DNA of 64,000 nt, taken from NCBI RefSeq assembly GCF_030915405.1, contig NZ_CP133262.1:1116001-1180000 (forward strand). Direction: 5' to 3'. This stretch comes from Neobacillus nitrireducens. Lineage in GTDB: Bacteria > Bacillota > Bacilli > Bacillales > Cytobacillaceae. The notes under the pieces are model-generated. The model was given only the letters and a program-made list of their open reading frames with translations. It made no database searches and was not told the origin of the DNA. The position numbers were made by a program, and so were the translations under genes. Position 1 is the first letter of the stretch, and each line of letters starts with the position of its first letter. This document shows positions 1 to 7,865 of the stretch, piece by piece.

Positions 1-1662
1 ACAGCCAAGGCATTTATTTTTGTTAATATGCTCCAGGGCATATTGAAGGGCTTCTCCTGTGTGTTCAAAAAAATGTTCCTCGCCAATAATGGGATATAAA
101 CCAGTCTTTTTCAAGACATTTTCTGGCTGCTGATTTAAACCCGATATCATTACTATACCATTTTTTGAAAAATGACGAACGATACTTGATAAAGTTGCTT
201 CTCCGGTGGTATCCATTAACGGGACCTTACTCATACGCAATAAGAGGATTTTTGGTCGATAATTGATGGTGCTCATGATTGTTTTTTCAAACGTTTCAGC
301 GGCACCGAAAAATAACGGCCCTTCCACATTAAAAATACTAATTTGCGGGCAGTCATGTGTATCTGAAACGATACCTGTCTCTACCTTTTCATGTTTATGT
401 TTTCGGTTTGGCAAAGCTTTAGCCGTTACCATAACATCACTCATTCTTTTTGCAAAAAGAATCGCAGACATGACTAAGCCTACCTCAACTGCCATCGTCA
501 AATTGACAAAAACGGTTAATAGAAACGTAACGGTTAAGACAAGAGAATCGGTCGATTTTGTTTTAAAAATATGTGAAAATACTTTTCTTTCACTCATATT
601 CCATGCCACGACCATCAAAATTGGGGCCATACTTGCTAATGGAATAAATGAAGCAAATGGTGCGAAAAACAGCAAAACGAGCAAAACTACAATCCCATGG
701 ATAATTCCGGAAAACGGCGAAATCGCTCCATTTTTAATATTCGTTGCCGTCCGAGCAATCGCACCTGTAGCTGGAATTCCCCCAAACAATGGGGTAATCA
801 TATTGGCAATTCCCTGCCCGATCAACTCTTTATTGCTGTTGTGCCTGCTATTGGTCATTCCATCAGCTACAACCGCGGATAGCAATGATTCGATACCGCC
901 TAACATGGCAATGATGAATGCAGGTTTTATCAGCCTGACTATCATATCAAGGTTCATATTAGGAATATGAAGCTCGGGTAACGTGCTTGGGATTTGACCA
1001 TAAGCTGTTCCAATCGTTGCAATTTGACTTGGGTAAAACAAGGTTGCGACAACAGAGGAAACCACTAAGCCAATCAGCGGACCTGGTACTTTTGGTGCAA
1101 TTTTTGGCGTAACGATGACAGTAACTAAACAAATACCTGCTGTTAAAATACTAAAAATGTTGATGGTATCTAAATGAACAATGATTTCTTGAACATTTTT
1201 TATAAATTCCTCGTGTTTCTTTATTCCCACTAAACCTAAGAAACTAGCAACTTGACCAATAAAAATGGTCACCGCTATCCCCGTTGTGAACCCAATGGTT
1301 ACTGGTCTAGGAATATATTTAATCAGTGATCCCAGTTTAAATACGCCCATTAATAACAAAATGATACCTGCCATAAATCCGGCGATGAGGAGATTCTCAT
1401 AGCCGTAGGTCATTACAATCCCAAATAAAATGGGAATAAACGCACCTGTTGGGCCGCCAATTTGATACTTCGATCCACCAAATAAAGAGATAAGAATCCC
1501 TGCAACAATCGTCGTATAGATTCCATACTCCGGCTTCACTCCTGAAGCAATAGCAAAAGCCATCCCAAGTGGAATTGCGATTACCCCGACAATCAATCCT
1601 GAAAGGAGATCCTTTGGTACACTCCTTAAAGAATAATTATGGAATCTTTTGTCAATAAACAT
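1..1662 (-). CDS. SulP family inorganic anion transporter with STAS domain (3' end outside window)
   Basis: The frame is open from an ATG at 1662, preceded by an AAGGG ribosome binding site, to the left edge, giving 554 codons and no stop, so the C-terminus is missing. The first ~400 residues are a SulP membrane core with many hydrophobic helices and the glycine-rich segment GGSKYQIGGPTGAF near the start, typical of sulfate/bicarbonate/dicarboxylate carriers. After it comes a STAS domain (from about NVEGPLFFGAAE, with the DTTG loop that replaces the usual DSSG). The family moves sulfate, bicarbonate or other anions in symport or exchange. The substrate cannot be read from the sequence, and the sulfate assimilation genes are 15 kb away. 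Confidence 0.9.
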   Translation of the reverse strand, partial: MFIDKRFHNYSLRSVPKDLLSGLIVGVIAIPLGMAFAIASGVKPEYGIYTTIVAGILISLFGGSKYQIGGPTGAFIPILFGIVMTYGYENLLIAGFMAGIILLLMGVFKLGSLIKYIPRPVTIGFTTGIAVTIFIGQVASFLGLVGIKKHEEFIKNVQEIIVHLDTINIFSILTAGICLVTVIVTPKIAPKVPGPLIGLVVSSVVATLFYPSQIATIGTAYGQIPSTLPELHIPNMNLDMIVRLIKPAFIIAMLGGIESLLSAVVADGMTNSRHNSNKELIGQGIANMITPLFGGIPATGAIARTATNIKNGAISPFSGIIHGIVVLLVLLFFAPFASFIPLASMAPILMVVAWNMSERKVFSHIFKTKSTDSLVLTVTFLLTVFVNLTMAVEVGLVMSAILFAKRMSDVMVTAKALPNRKHKHEKVETGIVSDTHDCPQISIFNVEGPLFFGAAETFEKTIMSTINYRPKILLLRMSKVPLMDTTGEATLSSIVRHFSKNGIVMISGLNQQPENVLKKTGLYPIIGEEHFFEHTGEALQYALEHINKNKCLGC

Positions 1663-1779
1663 ATCAACCCTTCTTATCTTCTTATTTTTGTATATCTGAT
1701 TATTTGAATATATGGTAATTCAATTCAGATAGCAAGTATTTTGTTTTAAAAAAATAGAATATAAATTTCATAAAATTAC

Positions 1780-1808
1780 TTGTTAGTTCTGTGCGACCAT
1801 GTTACAAT
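1780..1808 (+). promoter_or_regulatory. Sigma-A promoter of candidate small RNA
   Basis: TTGTTA at 1780-1785 and TACAAT at 1803-1808 are separated by exactly 17 bases, a good vegetative promoter. Transcription would begin near 1815, about 190 bases before the next coding start and upstream of a strong terminator. Confidence 0.55.
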
Positions 1809-1814
1809 AGCAAA

Positions 1815-1925
1815 GCGATGAGCTGAGTTGTGTAAGTCGAGAAACATTCCTTTTTGGAGCACATGTGGAGTGTGGTTTTTCGCCTCAATACGCAAAAGAC
1901 GTCTGTGTAAACAGACGTCTTTTTA
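1815..1925 (+). ncRNA. Candidate small RNA or terminated leader, about 110 nt
   Basis: A 17-bp-spaced promoter lies just upstream and an intrinsic terminator (1894-1925) closes the unit. Between them there is no reading frame of useful length and no riboswitch or known RNA family that I recognise. The unit sits between the divergent sulP start and the AIM24-family gene, so it could be an independent trans-acting RNA or an attenuated leader of the gene at 2006. Its identity is unknown. Confidence 0.45.
1894..1925 (+). terminator. Intrinsic terminator of the candidate small RNA
   Basis: AAAAGACGTCTG pairs perfectly with CAGACGTCTTTT around a six-base loop and runs into a T tract, giving a 12-bp stem. 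Confidence 0.85.
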
Positions 1926-2005
1926 TTTTGTTAAAATTGGCACTTTTTACCTAAGTTTTTTATAATATATATAGATTTGCATTTTTAAAAAGTGGAGGGA
2001 AACGT

Positions 2006-2800
2006 ATGAATAACCATGAAATTGATTACAAGATCTATGGGGATGACATGCAGTTTGTTGAAGTAGAGCTTGATCCACAAGAAACGGTTGTTGCTGAAGC
2101 CGGAAGCTTTATGATGATGGAAGATGACATACATATGGAGACTATTTTTGGTGATGGAAGCGGTGCTAGTGCTGGAAGCGGCCTGATGGGTAAGCTTTTT
2201 AGCGCCGGTAAACGGGTACTTACCGGTGAAAGCTTGTTCATGACCGCCTTCACCAATAGCGGCATGGGCAAGAAACGGGTGTCATTCGCTTCCCCTTACC
2301 CTGGCAAGATTATCCCAATGGACTTAAGTGAATATGGCGGAAAAATTATTTGTCAAAAGGATGCCTTTCTTGCGGCAGCTAAAGGGGTACAGGTTGGAAT
2401 TGAATTTCAGCGAAAAATTGGTGCAGGCTTCTTCGGCGGCGAAGGGTTTATCATGCAAAAGTTGGAAGGCGACGGGCTTGCTTTTGTTCACGCGGGCGGA
2501 ACGATTATTAAAAAAGACCTTATACCCGGCCAATCCTTGCGTGTGGATACCGGCTGTTTAGTGGCGATGACCAGCAGTGTTAACTATGATATCGAATTTG
2601 TAAAAGGGGTTAAAACGGCATTGTTTGGCGGGGAAGGCCTGTTCTTTGCTACACTTCGCGGTCCCGGTTCCGTTTGGATTCAATCATTGCCCTTCAGCCG
2701 TCTCGCAAGCCGTGTATTTGCTGCAGCACCATCTCGCGGCGGGGCGAAAGATGAAGGCAGTATCGCTCGAGGAATTTTTGATATGTTTAATGGTGACTGA
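2006..2800 (+). CDS. TIGR00266 / AIM24 family protein
   Basis: This is a 264-residue soluble protein with no signal peptide, preceded by a GGAGGG site. It has the beta-rich AIM24 (DUF124) fold signatures: repeated glycine-rich turns such as FFGGEGF and LFGGEGL and the phrase HAGGTIIKK. The family is widespread in bacteria and fungi (mitochondrial AIM24), but its biochemical role is not established. It is transcribed alone and ends in a bidirectional terminator facing the next gene. The family call is firm; no function is claimed. Confidence 0.88.
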   Translation: MNNHEIDYKIYGDDMQFVEVELDPQETVVAEAGSFMMMEDDIHMETIFGDGSGASAGSGLMGKLFSAGKRVLTGESLFMTAFTNSGMGKKRVSFASPYPGKIIPMDLSEYGGKIICQKDAFLAAAKGVQVGIEFQRKIGAGFFGGEGFIMQKLEGDGLAFVHAGGTIIKKDLIPGQSLRVDTGCLVAMTSSVNYDIEFVKGVKTALFGGEGLFFATLRGPGSVWIQSLPFSRLASRVFAAAPSRGGAKDEGSIARGIFDMFNGD

Positions 2801-2845
2801 TTTAGAGGCAGAATCAATGAATCCTGCCTTTTGGCAGATAGTTGT

Positions 2846-2880
2846 AAAAGACGATTCGAACGATCGAATCGTCTTTTTTA
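2846..2880. terminator. Bidirectional terminator
   Basis: AAAAGACGATTCG and CGAATCGTCTTTT form a long perfect stem around AACGAT, with T runs on both strands. It separates the convergent genes ending at 2800 and 2881. Confidence 0.85.
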
Positions 2881-4341
2881 TTAGTTAAAATCCAACTTCT
2901 TTAGTTCAGTGTATGCCTGCTCTCGTTGAAGATTATATGATTGCCACGAGAGATCTTCAGTTAGGGCTTCCTGTTTTCGCTCTAGGAGTATTTTTTTTAG
3001 GTCAGGAATGTTCTGATTTTTTTCATAAAGATCGACTAAGCCTAATACCCCTCGATAAGACAAGTGATTTAGGTAATGAACATCAATCTTTCCGCTTAAT
3101 TCATAACGATTCATATTTTCTTTTACAACGATTTTATCCAAATCAATAATCGTAATCGCCGTATAATAGATTAATGAAGTAATAAAATAAAAGTGAAATA
3201 ATGATAACTTCTCCATCCAAATCTTCACCAGTGTATACGTGAAAATGACGACCAGGAAGATCATAAACGAATGCACCAGCACTCTTGTAAATGTAAATCC
3301 ATAGGCGTCTTCATACATACTTAAACGCAGGAACGCGGAACATAGCAACACGGAACTCGCCAAGACAAGGATAGTCAGCAAGATTTGCAGCCCCCTCCGC
3401 AGGAAACTTGTGGCGCGATTCACGAAGGTTAAAACGATTACTGTAATCGATAAATTGATGAGTGTGACAAATAACAGTTCGAAAAAACCTTTTCTCGCAT
3501 ACTCAGCAAAGGTATAATCCGCTTGCAATGTTCCGCTGAAAAAATACCTAAATTGTACGACTGTAAACAAAAGATAAACGGCATTGATAATGATAAGAAC
3601 CGTAATTGTAATAATTCCATCAAGCTGAAATTTTTGCCCATTTATTTGTTGTTGATTTACGTTCAAGTTTTTCTTGACAAGGATTTGCATAAAACCGAAG
3701 AAAGCAAAGGTGAGGAACAGAATAACAATAAGTCTCATCGTTCGCTCCACATTTATGACATGAAACCATTGGGGAATACCTCCAATTAATCGTTCAAACT
3801 CAGTATCTGCCGAAATGAGTAAGTTCAAAACAACAAACAGGATAGGCAGTGAGATGACAATCCCAAGGATTACTTTTTTCCAGATGATTAATTTATCCTC
3901 TTTTACTCCTTGTTTTAAGCTCTTTCCAAACATTGCGGCGAAACCTATATTAAATTTTAAGGATTGAATCAGTTTGGCAAAAATAAAAGGAGCAAAGGTC
4001 GGTTTATTCCAGCGGACATTTTCCGGGCTTGTGATTAATACCAAGTGAAAGATCACTAACCAAGGGATAACCAGTATATTTAAGCCGTAAAATAGTTGGT
4101 TATTATTTAGAAAATAACTGGCTGACAGCAGCCAAATGCAGCAAATAATCAGGTACCCTAAACGTTGATGTGAAAATTGATAGTGGCGATATCGCCACAT
4201 AAATACAGAGTAAAAACCTGAAATAAATACAAAGTACGAAATTCCTATCTCACTCCGAAAAAAAGCTTCTTCTCCTAAAATCCCAAGTAATAAACAAAGA
4301 ACTAAAAAAATTCCATCCGATTTTGTAATTTTCGATTCCAT
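2881..4341 (-). CDS. DUF4153 (DUF4173) polytopic membrane protein
   Basis: This is an integral membrane protein of about 486 residues with roughly ten hydrophobic helices and a hydrophilic C-terminal tail. The central stretch around VQFRYFFSG and the following EYARKGFFELLFV segment are hallmarks of the DUF4153/DUF4173 family. The ATG at 4341 is preferred because GAGGG lies six bases upstream; an in-frame ATG at 4347 is too close to it. It follows a PadR regulator and a HAAS-domain membrane protein on the same strand, so it is probably part of, or co-regulated with, that sensor module. Its biochemical role is unknown. Confidence 0.8.
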   Translation of the reverse strand: MESKITKSDGIFLVLCLLLGILGEEAFFRSEIGISYFVFISGFYSVFMWRYRHYQFSHQRLGYLIICCIWLLSASYFLNNNQLFYGLNILVIPWLVIFHLVLITSPENVRWNKPTFAPFIFAKLIQSLKFNIGFAAMFGKSLKQGVKEDKLIIWKKVILGIVISLPILFVVLNLLISADTEFERLIGGIPQWFHVINVERTMRLIVILFLTFAFFGFMQILVKKNLNVNQQQINGQKFQLDGIITITVLIIINAVYLLFTVVQFRYFFSGTLQADYTFAEYARKGFFELLFVTLINLSITVIVLTFVNRATSFLRRGLQILLTILVLASSVLLCSAFLRLSMYEDAYGFTFTRVLVHSFMIFLVVIFTYTLVKIWMEKLSLFHFYFITSLIYYTAITIIDLDKIVVKENMNRYELSGKIDVHYLNHLSYRGVLGLVDLYEKNQNIPDLKKILLERKQEALTEDLSWQSYNLQREQAYTELKKLDFN

Positions 4342-4390
4342 TTCCATCCCTCTTTTACATTGAATTTCTATATATATAGTTTTACTAGGT

Positions 4391-4416
4391 ATATAAGCAA
4401 AAAAAACTGCTTATAT
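4391..4416 (-). other. Hairpin at the end of the HAAS gene
   Basis: ATATAAGCA and TGCTTATAT form a 9-bp stem around an eight-base homopolymer loop, overlapping the stop codon of the gene ending at 4411. It could attenuate read-through into the DUF4153 gene. It lacks a clean T tract after the stem, so terminator function is uncertain. A TAGGTA half-site (4386-4391) like that in the padR operator lies beside it. Confidence 0.35.
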
Positions 4417-5049
4417 CGATGCTTTCCTCCCCCATCGATAGCCAATCCAGCTAATCGGGTATAGGATGATGGTAAAAAAGATACAAGCAATAATAAATGT
4501 TTTGGTTAATAATGGGGCGAACCAAGAATGTGGGATAACCTGGAATAAAGTTAGGGCCATTAAAAGCAAGTTAGGAATCAGCGAGAGTAAAAATGTTTTT
4601 CTTAGGAGCGCTCTTCCTTTATGCCCAAACCCTTTTCCAATTTCATAACCCAGCAATGCCCAAAAAAACAGATACAGAAAAGCAATTAGGGTTGGAATTG
4701 CCGTTAGGTGATTCCAAATGGCCGTTAGCCATTCCCACTGATAGAGATTATGAGCCAATGTTAGTAAACTACCTCCACCAAAGAAAAGAATATTTAAGAG
4801 GATAAACACCCATTTCATATTGCTAGGGGTAACGGAGAACTCTTCCCTCCAAGCTTGAGCAATTTCTTCAGGACTGCCAAGCCTTGATACAATCAAGTTA
4901 AAAACTGTTTCCTCGTCTTGGCATTCAAATGATTCAATCAGAATTTCATCAATATGTGATGCATATTCGCGGAGAATCTCCCCTTTATCTAATTGGTCTC
5001 CTAGCCCTTTTTCCAGTTGTTCTAGAAACCTATTCTTCGGCCGTTCCAT
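4411..5049 (-). CDS. HAAS-domain (DUF1700-like) membrane protein
   Basis: This is a 212-residue protein. An N-terminal helical domain of about 75 residues ([34 protein letters not shown]) matches the HAAS/DUF1700 pattern, and it is followed by four transmembrane helices. Proteins of this kind are typically encoded directly downstream of a PadR regulator and are thought to act with it in membrane or envelope signalling. The start overlaps the end of padR by 20 bases, indicating translational coupling, and GGGAG lies eight bases before the ATG. The precise signal is unknown. Confidence 0.8.
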   Translation of the reverse strand: MERPKNRFLEQLEKGLGDQLDKGEILREYASHIDEILIESFECQDEETVFNLIVSRLGSPEEIAQAWREEFSVTPSNMKWVFILLNILFFGGGSLLTLAHNLYQWEWLTAIWNHLTAIPTLIAFLYLFFWALLGYEIGKGFGHKGRALLRKTFLLSLIPNLLLMALTLFQVIPHSWFAPLLTKTFIIACIFFTIILYPISWIGYRWGRKASI

Positions 5050-5377
5050 GCTTCGATCTCCCTATCACTTTGTTCATTACTTTAACAAAGTCCTGCCATT
5101 CACGTGTTTTTTCACCCAATAATTCTTTTCCTGCAGTTGTTATCTTGTAATACTTTCGTGCTGGACCCTTCTCCTGCTCCTGCCAATAGCACTCAATGTA
5201 TTCTTGCTTTTCTAGCTTATGAAGCGCCGGATACAAGGTCCCCTCTTTCACACTCAAGTCGTTATCGCTGCGCTTTTCCAGCTCTTTCACTAACTCATAG
5301 CCATACATATCCCGCTCGTTCAATAATTGAAGCAGGATTAATGAAGTACTCCCCTTAACTAATTCACGGTTAAACAT
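5030..5377 (-). CDS. PadR family transcriptional regulator
   Basis: This 115-residue protein consists almost entirely of the PadR winged helix-turn-helix. It has the typical opening ([24 protein letters not shown]), the [13 protein letters not shown] recognition segment and the [14 protein letters not shown] wing. It is the first gene of a coupled module with the HAAS membrane protein, and an inverted repeat overlapping its own translation start suggests autoregulation. PadR proteins usually repress their operon until a ligand or stress releases them; the inducer is unknown here. Confidence 0.9.
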   Translation of the reverse strand: MFNRELVKGSTSLILLQLLNERDMYGYELVKELEKRSDNDLSVKEGTLYPALHKLEKQEYIECYWQEQEKGPARKYYKITTAGKELLGEKTREWQDFVKVMNKVIGRSKHGTAEE

Positions 5378-5386
5378 TTTATCACC

Positions 5387-5405
5387 TACCTAGATATATT
5401 AGGTA
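5387..5405. promoter_or_regulatory. Probable PadR operator
   Basis: TACCTA-GATATAT-TAGGTA is a perfect 6-bp inverted repeat immediately upstream of the padR start at 5377. Its position over the expected core promoter and near the ribosome binding site suits an autorepressor site. Confidence 0.5.
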
Positions 5406-5455
5406 CATAGAAATTCTATACCAAAGGATTCTGATTGTAAATAGCTATAAAAAAA

Positions 5456-5482
5456 ATAGTGGCGATCTTTTATCACCACTAC
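5456..5482 (-). terminator. Terminator of the small gene at 5495
   Basis: On the minus strand AGTGGTGAT pairs with ATCGCCACT (one G-U pair) around a five-base loop, followed by eight T residues. Confidence 0.7.
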
Positions 5483-5494
5483 GATTAGCCTTTA

Positions 5495-5668
5495 CTATTT
5501 GACTCTTCCGTTATTTCTTAGAACCTGAATGTTTTGGTTCCGTTCCCCGCCATCAGATAACTCCTCTGAAAACTCAAGTTTTGCTTCGTCGCCTACTAAT
5601 TCACCGTGCTTGATGGTCCTACGCGGCATATTATTATTGGGTGCAGCTTGTTCATTCCATTTTCCCAT
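5495..5668 (-). CDS. Small hydrophilic protein of unknown function, 57 aa
   Basis: A GAGGTG ribosome binding site lies just before three in-frame ATG codons (5668-5674); the last, at 5668, gives the best spacing, while a longer form would start on a GTG inside that site. The protein is charged and rich in N, E and G, with no membrane segment. It contains EFSEEL, a phrase I recall from the small Bacillus YfhD-type proteins, but the rest does not clearly match. It has its own terminator downstream. I treat it as a genuine but uncharacterised small gene. Confidence 0.6.
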   Translation of the reverse strand: MGKWNEQAAPNNNMPRRTIKHGELVGDEAKLEFSEELSDGGERNQNIQVLRNNGRVK

Positions 5669-5727
5669 CATCATCACCTCGATGAATAGTATTTGAAATA
5701 AACCCCAACTTATCCAACCAAGAATAG

Positions 5728-5757
5728 AAAAAACGCTTGGAATTCCAAGCGTTTTTT
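5728..5757. terminator. Bidirectional palindromic terminator
   Basis: The 30-base stretch is a perfect palindrome (core CGCTTGGAATTCCAAGCG) flanked by A6 and T6. It would terminate transcripts arriving from the permease gene and the repeat upstream. Confidence 0.75.
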
Positions 5758-5795
5758 AATCAAATTAGAAAGTATGAAGTTTTGAACATAGATAA

Positions 5796-5940
5796 CAGTC
5801 TAGCTCCAGCGCCCAACGGCTAGTGGACTTCGCCCTTTTCCCTACGATAAGTCAACATCGAATCACTAACGCTCTCCGTGTTTCCTTTATCTCAGTCAAA
5901 GGGCTCCAGTCCATACGCAGTTAAACGGGCGCTTCCGCTT
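5796..5940. repeat. Dispersed Bacillaceae-type intergenic repeat
   Basis: The segment opens with TCTAGCTCCAGCGCCC, contains an internal GGGCTCCAGTCC and ends with GGGCGCTTCCGCTTT, directly next to the rocE stop codon. Its ends can partly pair with each other. I recall this 'TAGCTCCAGCGCC ... GGCGCTTCCGCTT' pattern as a repeat found between genes in many Bacillaceae genomes. Only one copy is present in this window, so its repetitive nature rests on that recollection. Confidence 0.5.
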
Positions 5941-5942
5941 TA

Positions 5943-7385
5943 TTATATAACCATTTTTTTATTTTCGTTTAATTCGATTTCATGTTCATCGACCATATCA
6001 TGTTCACGAAGCTTTTTAATTCTAAAGTGGTAAATCAAATAACATGCTCCTACGAAAGGTGCTCCCAGATAAAGAGCTAATCGTTGGGCAGGGTCAAATG
6101 CTAAGCTGACAAGCACGGAAACATTTAATACCAATCCAAGAATTGGTAAAAACGGGTAAAGTGGTGTTTTGAATTTAAGATCGGCAACCTTGCCGCCTTC
6201 ACGGATAAATCTCCTGCGGAAAGCAATTTGTGAAGCCGTAATCGAAATCCAGCCTACTTGAGCACCTAAACCTGCTACGGAAAGAAGCCACATAAAGACC
6301 GTTTCTTCTGCAAAGAAGCCTGAGAGCAGTGATAATAAGGCAATTCCTATGGTGAATAATAATGCGTTAATTGGTACACCGCGTTTATTTACTTTGGTAA
6401 GAAAAGGACTGGTCATCTTTTCTTTGGACATCGCATACAGCATCCGCGTACCGGCATATAAGCCAGAGTTAGCAACAGAAAGCAAGGCTGTAAGGATAAC
6501 AAAATTCATAATGTCTGCAGCATATGGAATGCCGATACTATCAAAGACAACAACAAATGGACTTTCAACAACACCGGCTTTTTCCATCGGAATTAACCCA
6601 GATACAACAAAGATCGCTAAAACAAAGAAGAATAGGGTACGCCAAACTGTTTGCTTAATTGATTTTGGAATCGTCTTTTCCGGGTCTTCACTTTCTCCTG
6701 CAGCGATTCCAATCAATTCAGTACCCTGGAAGGAAAAGTTAACCGCAATCATGGTAACAATCAAAGCAGAAAATCCGTGTGGTAAAAATCCATGTGCAGT
6801 AAAATTAGTAAAAAATGGTGCCGCTTCGCTGCCCTTCATGTCGATGAATCCAAACATGGCAGCTCCACCTAAGGCGATAAACAGGATAATTGCTACAATT
6901 TTAATACTGGAAAACCAAAATTCTGCTTCACCAAATGCACGTGCAGATAAAGCATTCAGTAAGAATAAAATAACCGCAAAAATGCCGCTCCAAATCCAGA
7001 CTTGAACATCAGGAAACCATCTTTGCATCATTTGCCCGGCAGCTAGGAACTCTAATGCAACTGTAACGGACCAGCCTAACCAGTAAAGCCATCCAAGTGC
7101 AAATCCTGTTCCAGGACCAATAAATTTCGTTGTATACGTTTGGAACGACCCTGAAACCGGCATGGCGACTGACAATTCACCGAGACATAGCATGGTTAAA
7201 AACATAATAAATCCGCCAACGATATAAGCGAGAATTGCCCCAATTGGGCCAGCCTGACTGATCGTGTAGCCTGAGCCTAAGAAAAGTCCTGAACCAATGA
7301 CCCCTCCTAGAGATATCATGAAAAGATGTCTCGTCTTCATGGTCCTCTTAAGTTCATGCGTAGAATTGTTCTCCTGCAAATTCAT
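5943..7385 (-). CDS. rocE: Arginine/ornithine-type amino acid permease (RocE-like)
   Basis: This is a 480-residue APC-superfamily permease with 12 predicted helices. It has the family opening [23 protein letters not shown] and the conserved [21 protein letters not shown] loop. The sequence closely resembles Bacillus RocE/RocC arginine/ornithine importers along its whole length. The neighbouring divergent rocR and a matching sigma-54 promoter 190 bases upstream support a role in arginine/ornithine catabolism. RocE versus RocC cannot be decided without alignment. A possible CcpA site lies in its leader. Confidence 0.85.
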   Translation of the reverse strand: MNLQENNSTHELKRTMKTRHLFMISLGGVIGSGLFLGSGYTISQAGPIGAILAYIVGGFIMFLTMLCLGELSVAMPVSGSFQTYTTKFIGPGTGFALGWLYWLGWSVTVALEFLAAGQMMQRWFPDVQVWIWSGIFAVILFLLNALSARAFGEAEFWFSSIKIVAIILFIALGGAAMFGFIDMKGSEAAPFFTNFTAHGFLPHGFSALIVTMIAVNFSFQGTELIGIAAGESEDPEKTIPKSIKQTVWRTLFFFVLAIFVVSGLIPMEKAGVVESPFVVVFDSIGIPYAADIMNFVILTALLSVANSGLYAGTRMLYAMSKEKMTSPFLTKVNKRGVPINALLFTIGIALLSLLSGFFAEETVFMWLLSVAGLGAQVGWISITASQIAFRRRFIREGGKVADLKFKTPLYPFLPILGLVLNVSVLVSLAFDPAQRLALYLGAPFVGACYLIYHFRIKKLREHDMVDEHEIELNENKKMVI

Positions 7386-7425
7386 AAAAATCCCCCTTTT
7401 TCCCCCTAAAATTTCCCCTAAAAAA

Positions 7426-7440
7426 AGAATGCGCTTTCAA
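7426..7440 (-). promoter_or_regulatory. Possible cre (CcpA) site in the rocE leader
   Basis: On the minus strand TTGAAAGCGCATTCT fits the relaxed cre consensus WTGNAANCGNWNNCW. It lies about 40 bases before the permease start, downstream of the sigma-54 promoter, a position suited to carbon catabolite roadblock. Confidence 0.35.
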
Positions 7441-7576
7441 TCACTTTAACTACCAAAATAATAGGATAATTTTTTTACTAATGACATCTATTTGCATACT
7501 AAATTATATGAAAATAGTGGTTTTAATTCAAGTGGCATTAATTTCTAAATTATCACTATATTTTAAAATATTAAAA

Positions 7577-7592
7577 TGCAATTTTCGTGCCA
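7577..7592 (-). promoter_or_regulatory. Sigma-54 (-24/-12) promoter of the rocE-like permease
   Basis: On the minus strand TGGCACGAAAATTGCA matches the sigma-54 consensus, with GG and GC at the correct spacing. Transcription would start near 7566, leaving a leader of about 180 bases. RocR-type activators work only with sigma-54, so promoter and regulator agree. Confidence 0.85.
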
Positions 7593-7633
7593 ACATTAAT
7601 TTACCGTCCTGTGAACATTTTTCGAACAATATA

Positions 7634-7683
7634 GCAAAATATTATTGCATATTGATTAAATATTTTGCACCCTTCCTGCAAAA
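7634..7683. promoter_or_regulatory. Candidate RocR upstream activating sequences
   Basis: Two inverted repeats lie upstream of the -24/-12 promoter: GCAAAATATTATTGC at 7634-7648 and ATTTTGCA-N7-TGCAAAA at 7662-7683. They sit roughly 75 and 105 bases before the expected start site, where RocR binding sites lie in Bacillus roc operons. A third dyad, TGCAAATTTATTTTGCA (7798-7814), is just upstream of rocR itself. Confidence 0.5.
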
Positions 7684-7865
7684 ATACGTTTTCCACAAAA
7701 AAGGAAGATCAATTTTTCCATCATAATTTTCCAGACAAGGTTTTATTCTCCTGGATGCCAATATTTTTTGCTTTTGTATGTAGTTTTTTTACCTTTCTGC
7801 AAATTTATTTTGCATTATTACGTTTTTTTTGATTAAATAGGTGCATAAAGGATAAAGCAAAGGGA

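Noticed and set aside
263..970. Plus-strand frame of 235 codons at the left end
   Set aside because: It is the complement of the SulP transporter, whose membrane and STAS domains are clear on the minus strand.
1815..1925. 6S RNA, SRP RNA or a known riboswitch
   Set aside because: Length and sequence do not match those RNAs as I know them, so only an unassigned small RNA is claimed.
6349..7005. Long open frame on the plus strand inside the rocE-like gene
   Set aside because: It is antisense to a strongly conserved permease, has no ribosome binding site and encodes a composition typical of a shadow frame.
7481..7726. 81-codon plus-strand frame in the rocE-rocR intergenic region
   Set aside because: It overlaps the sigma-54 promoter and activator dyads, is very AT-rich and lacks a ribosome binding site.
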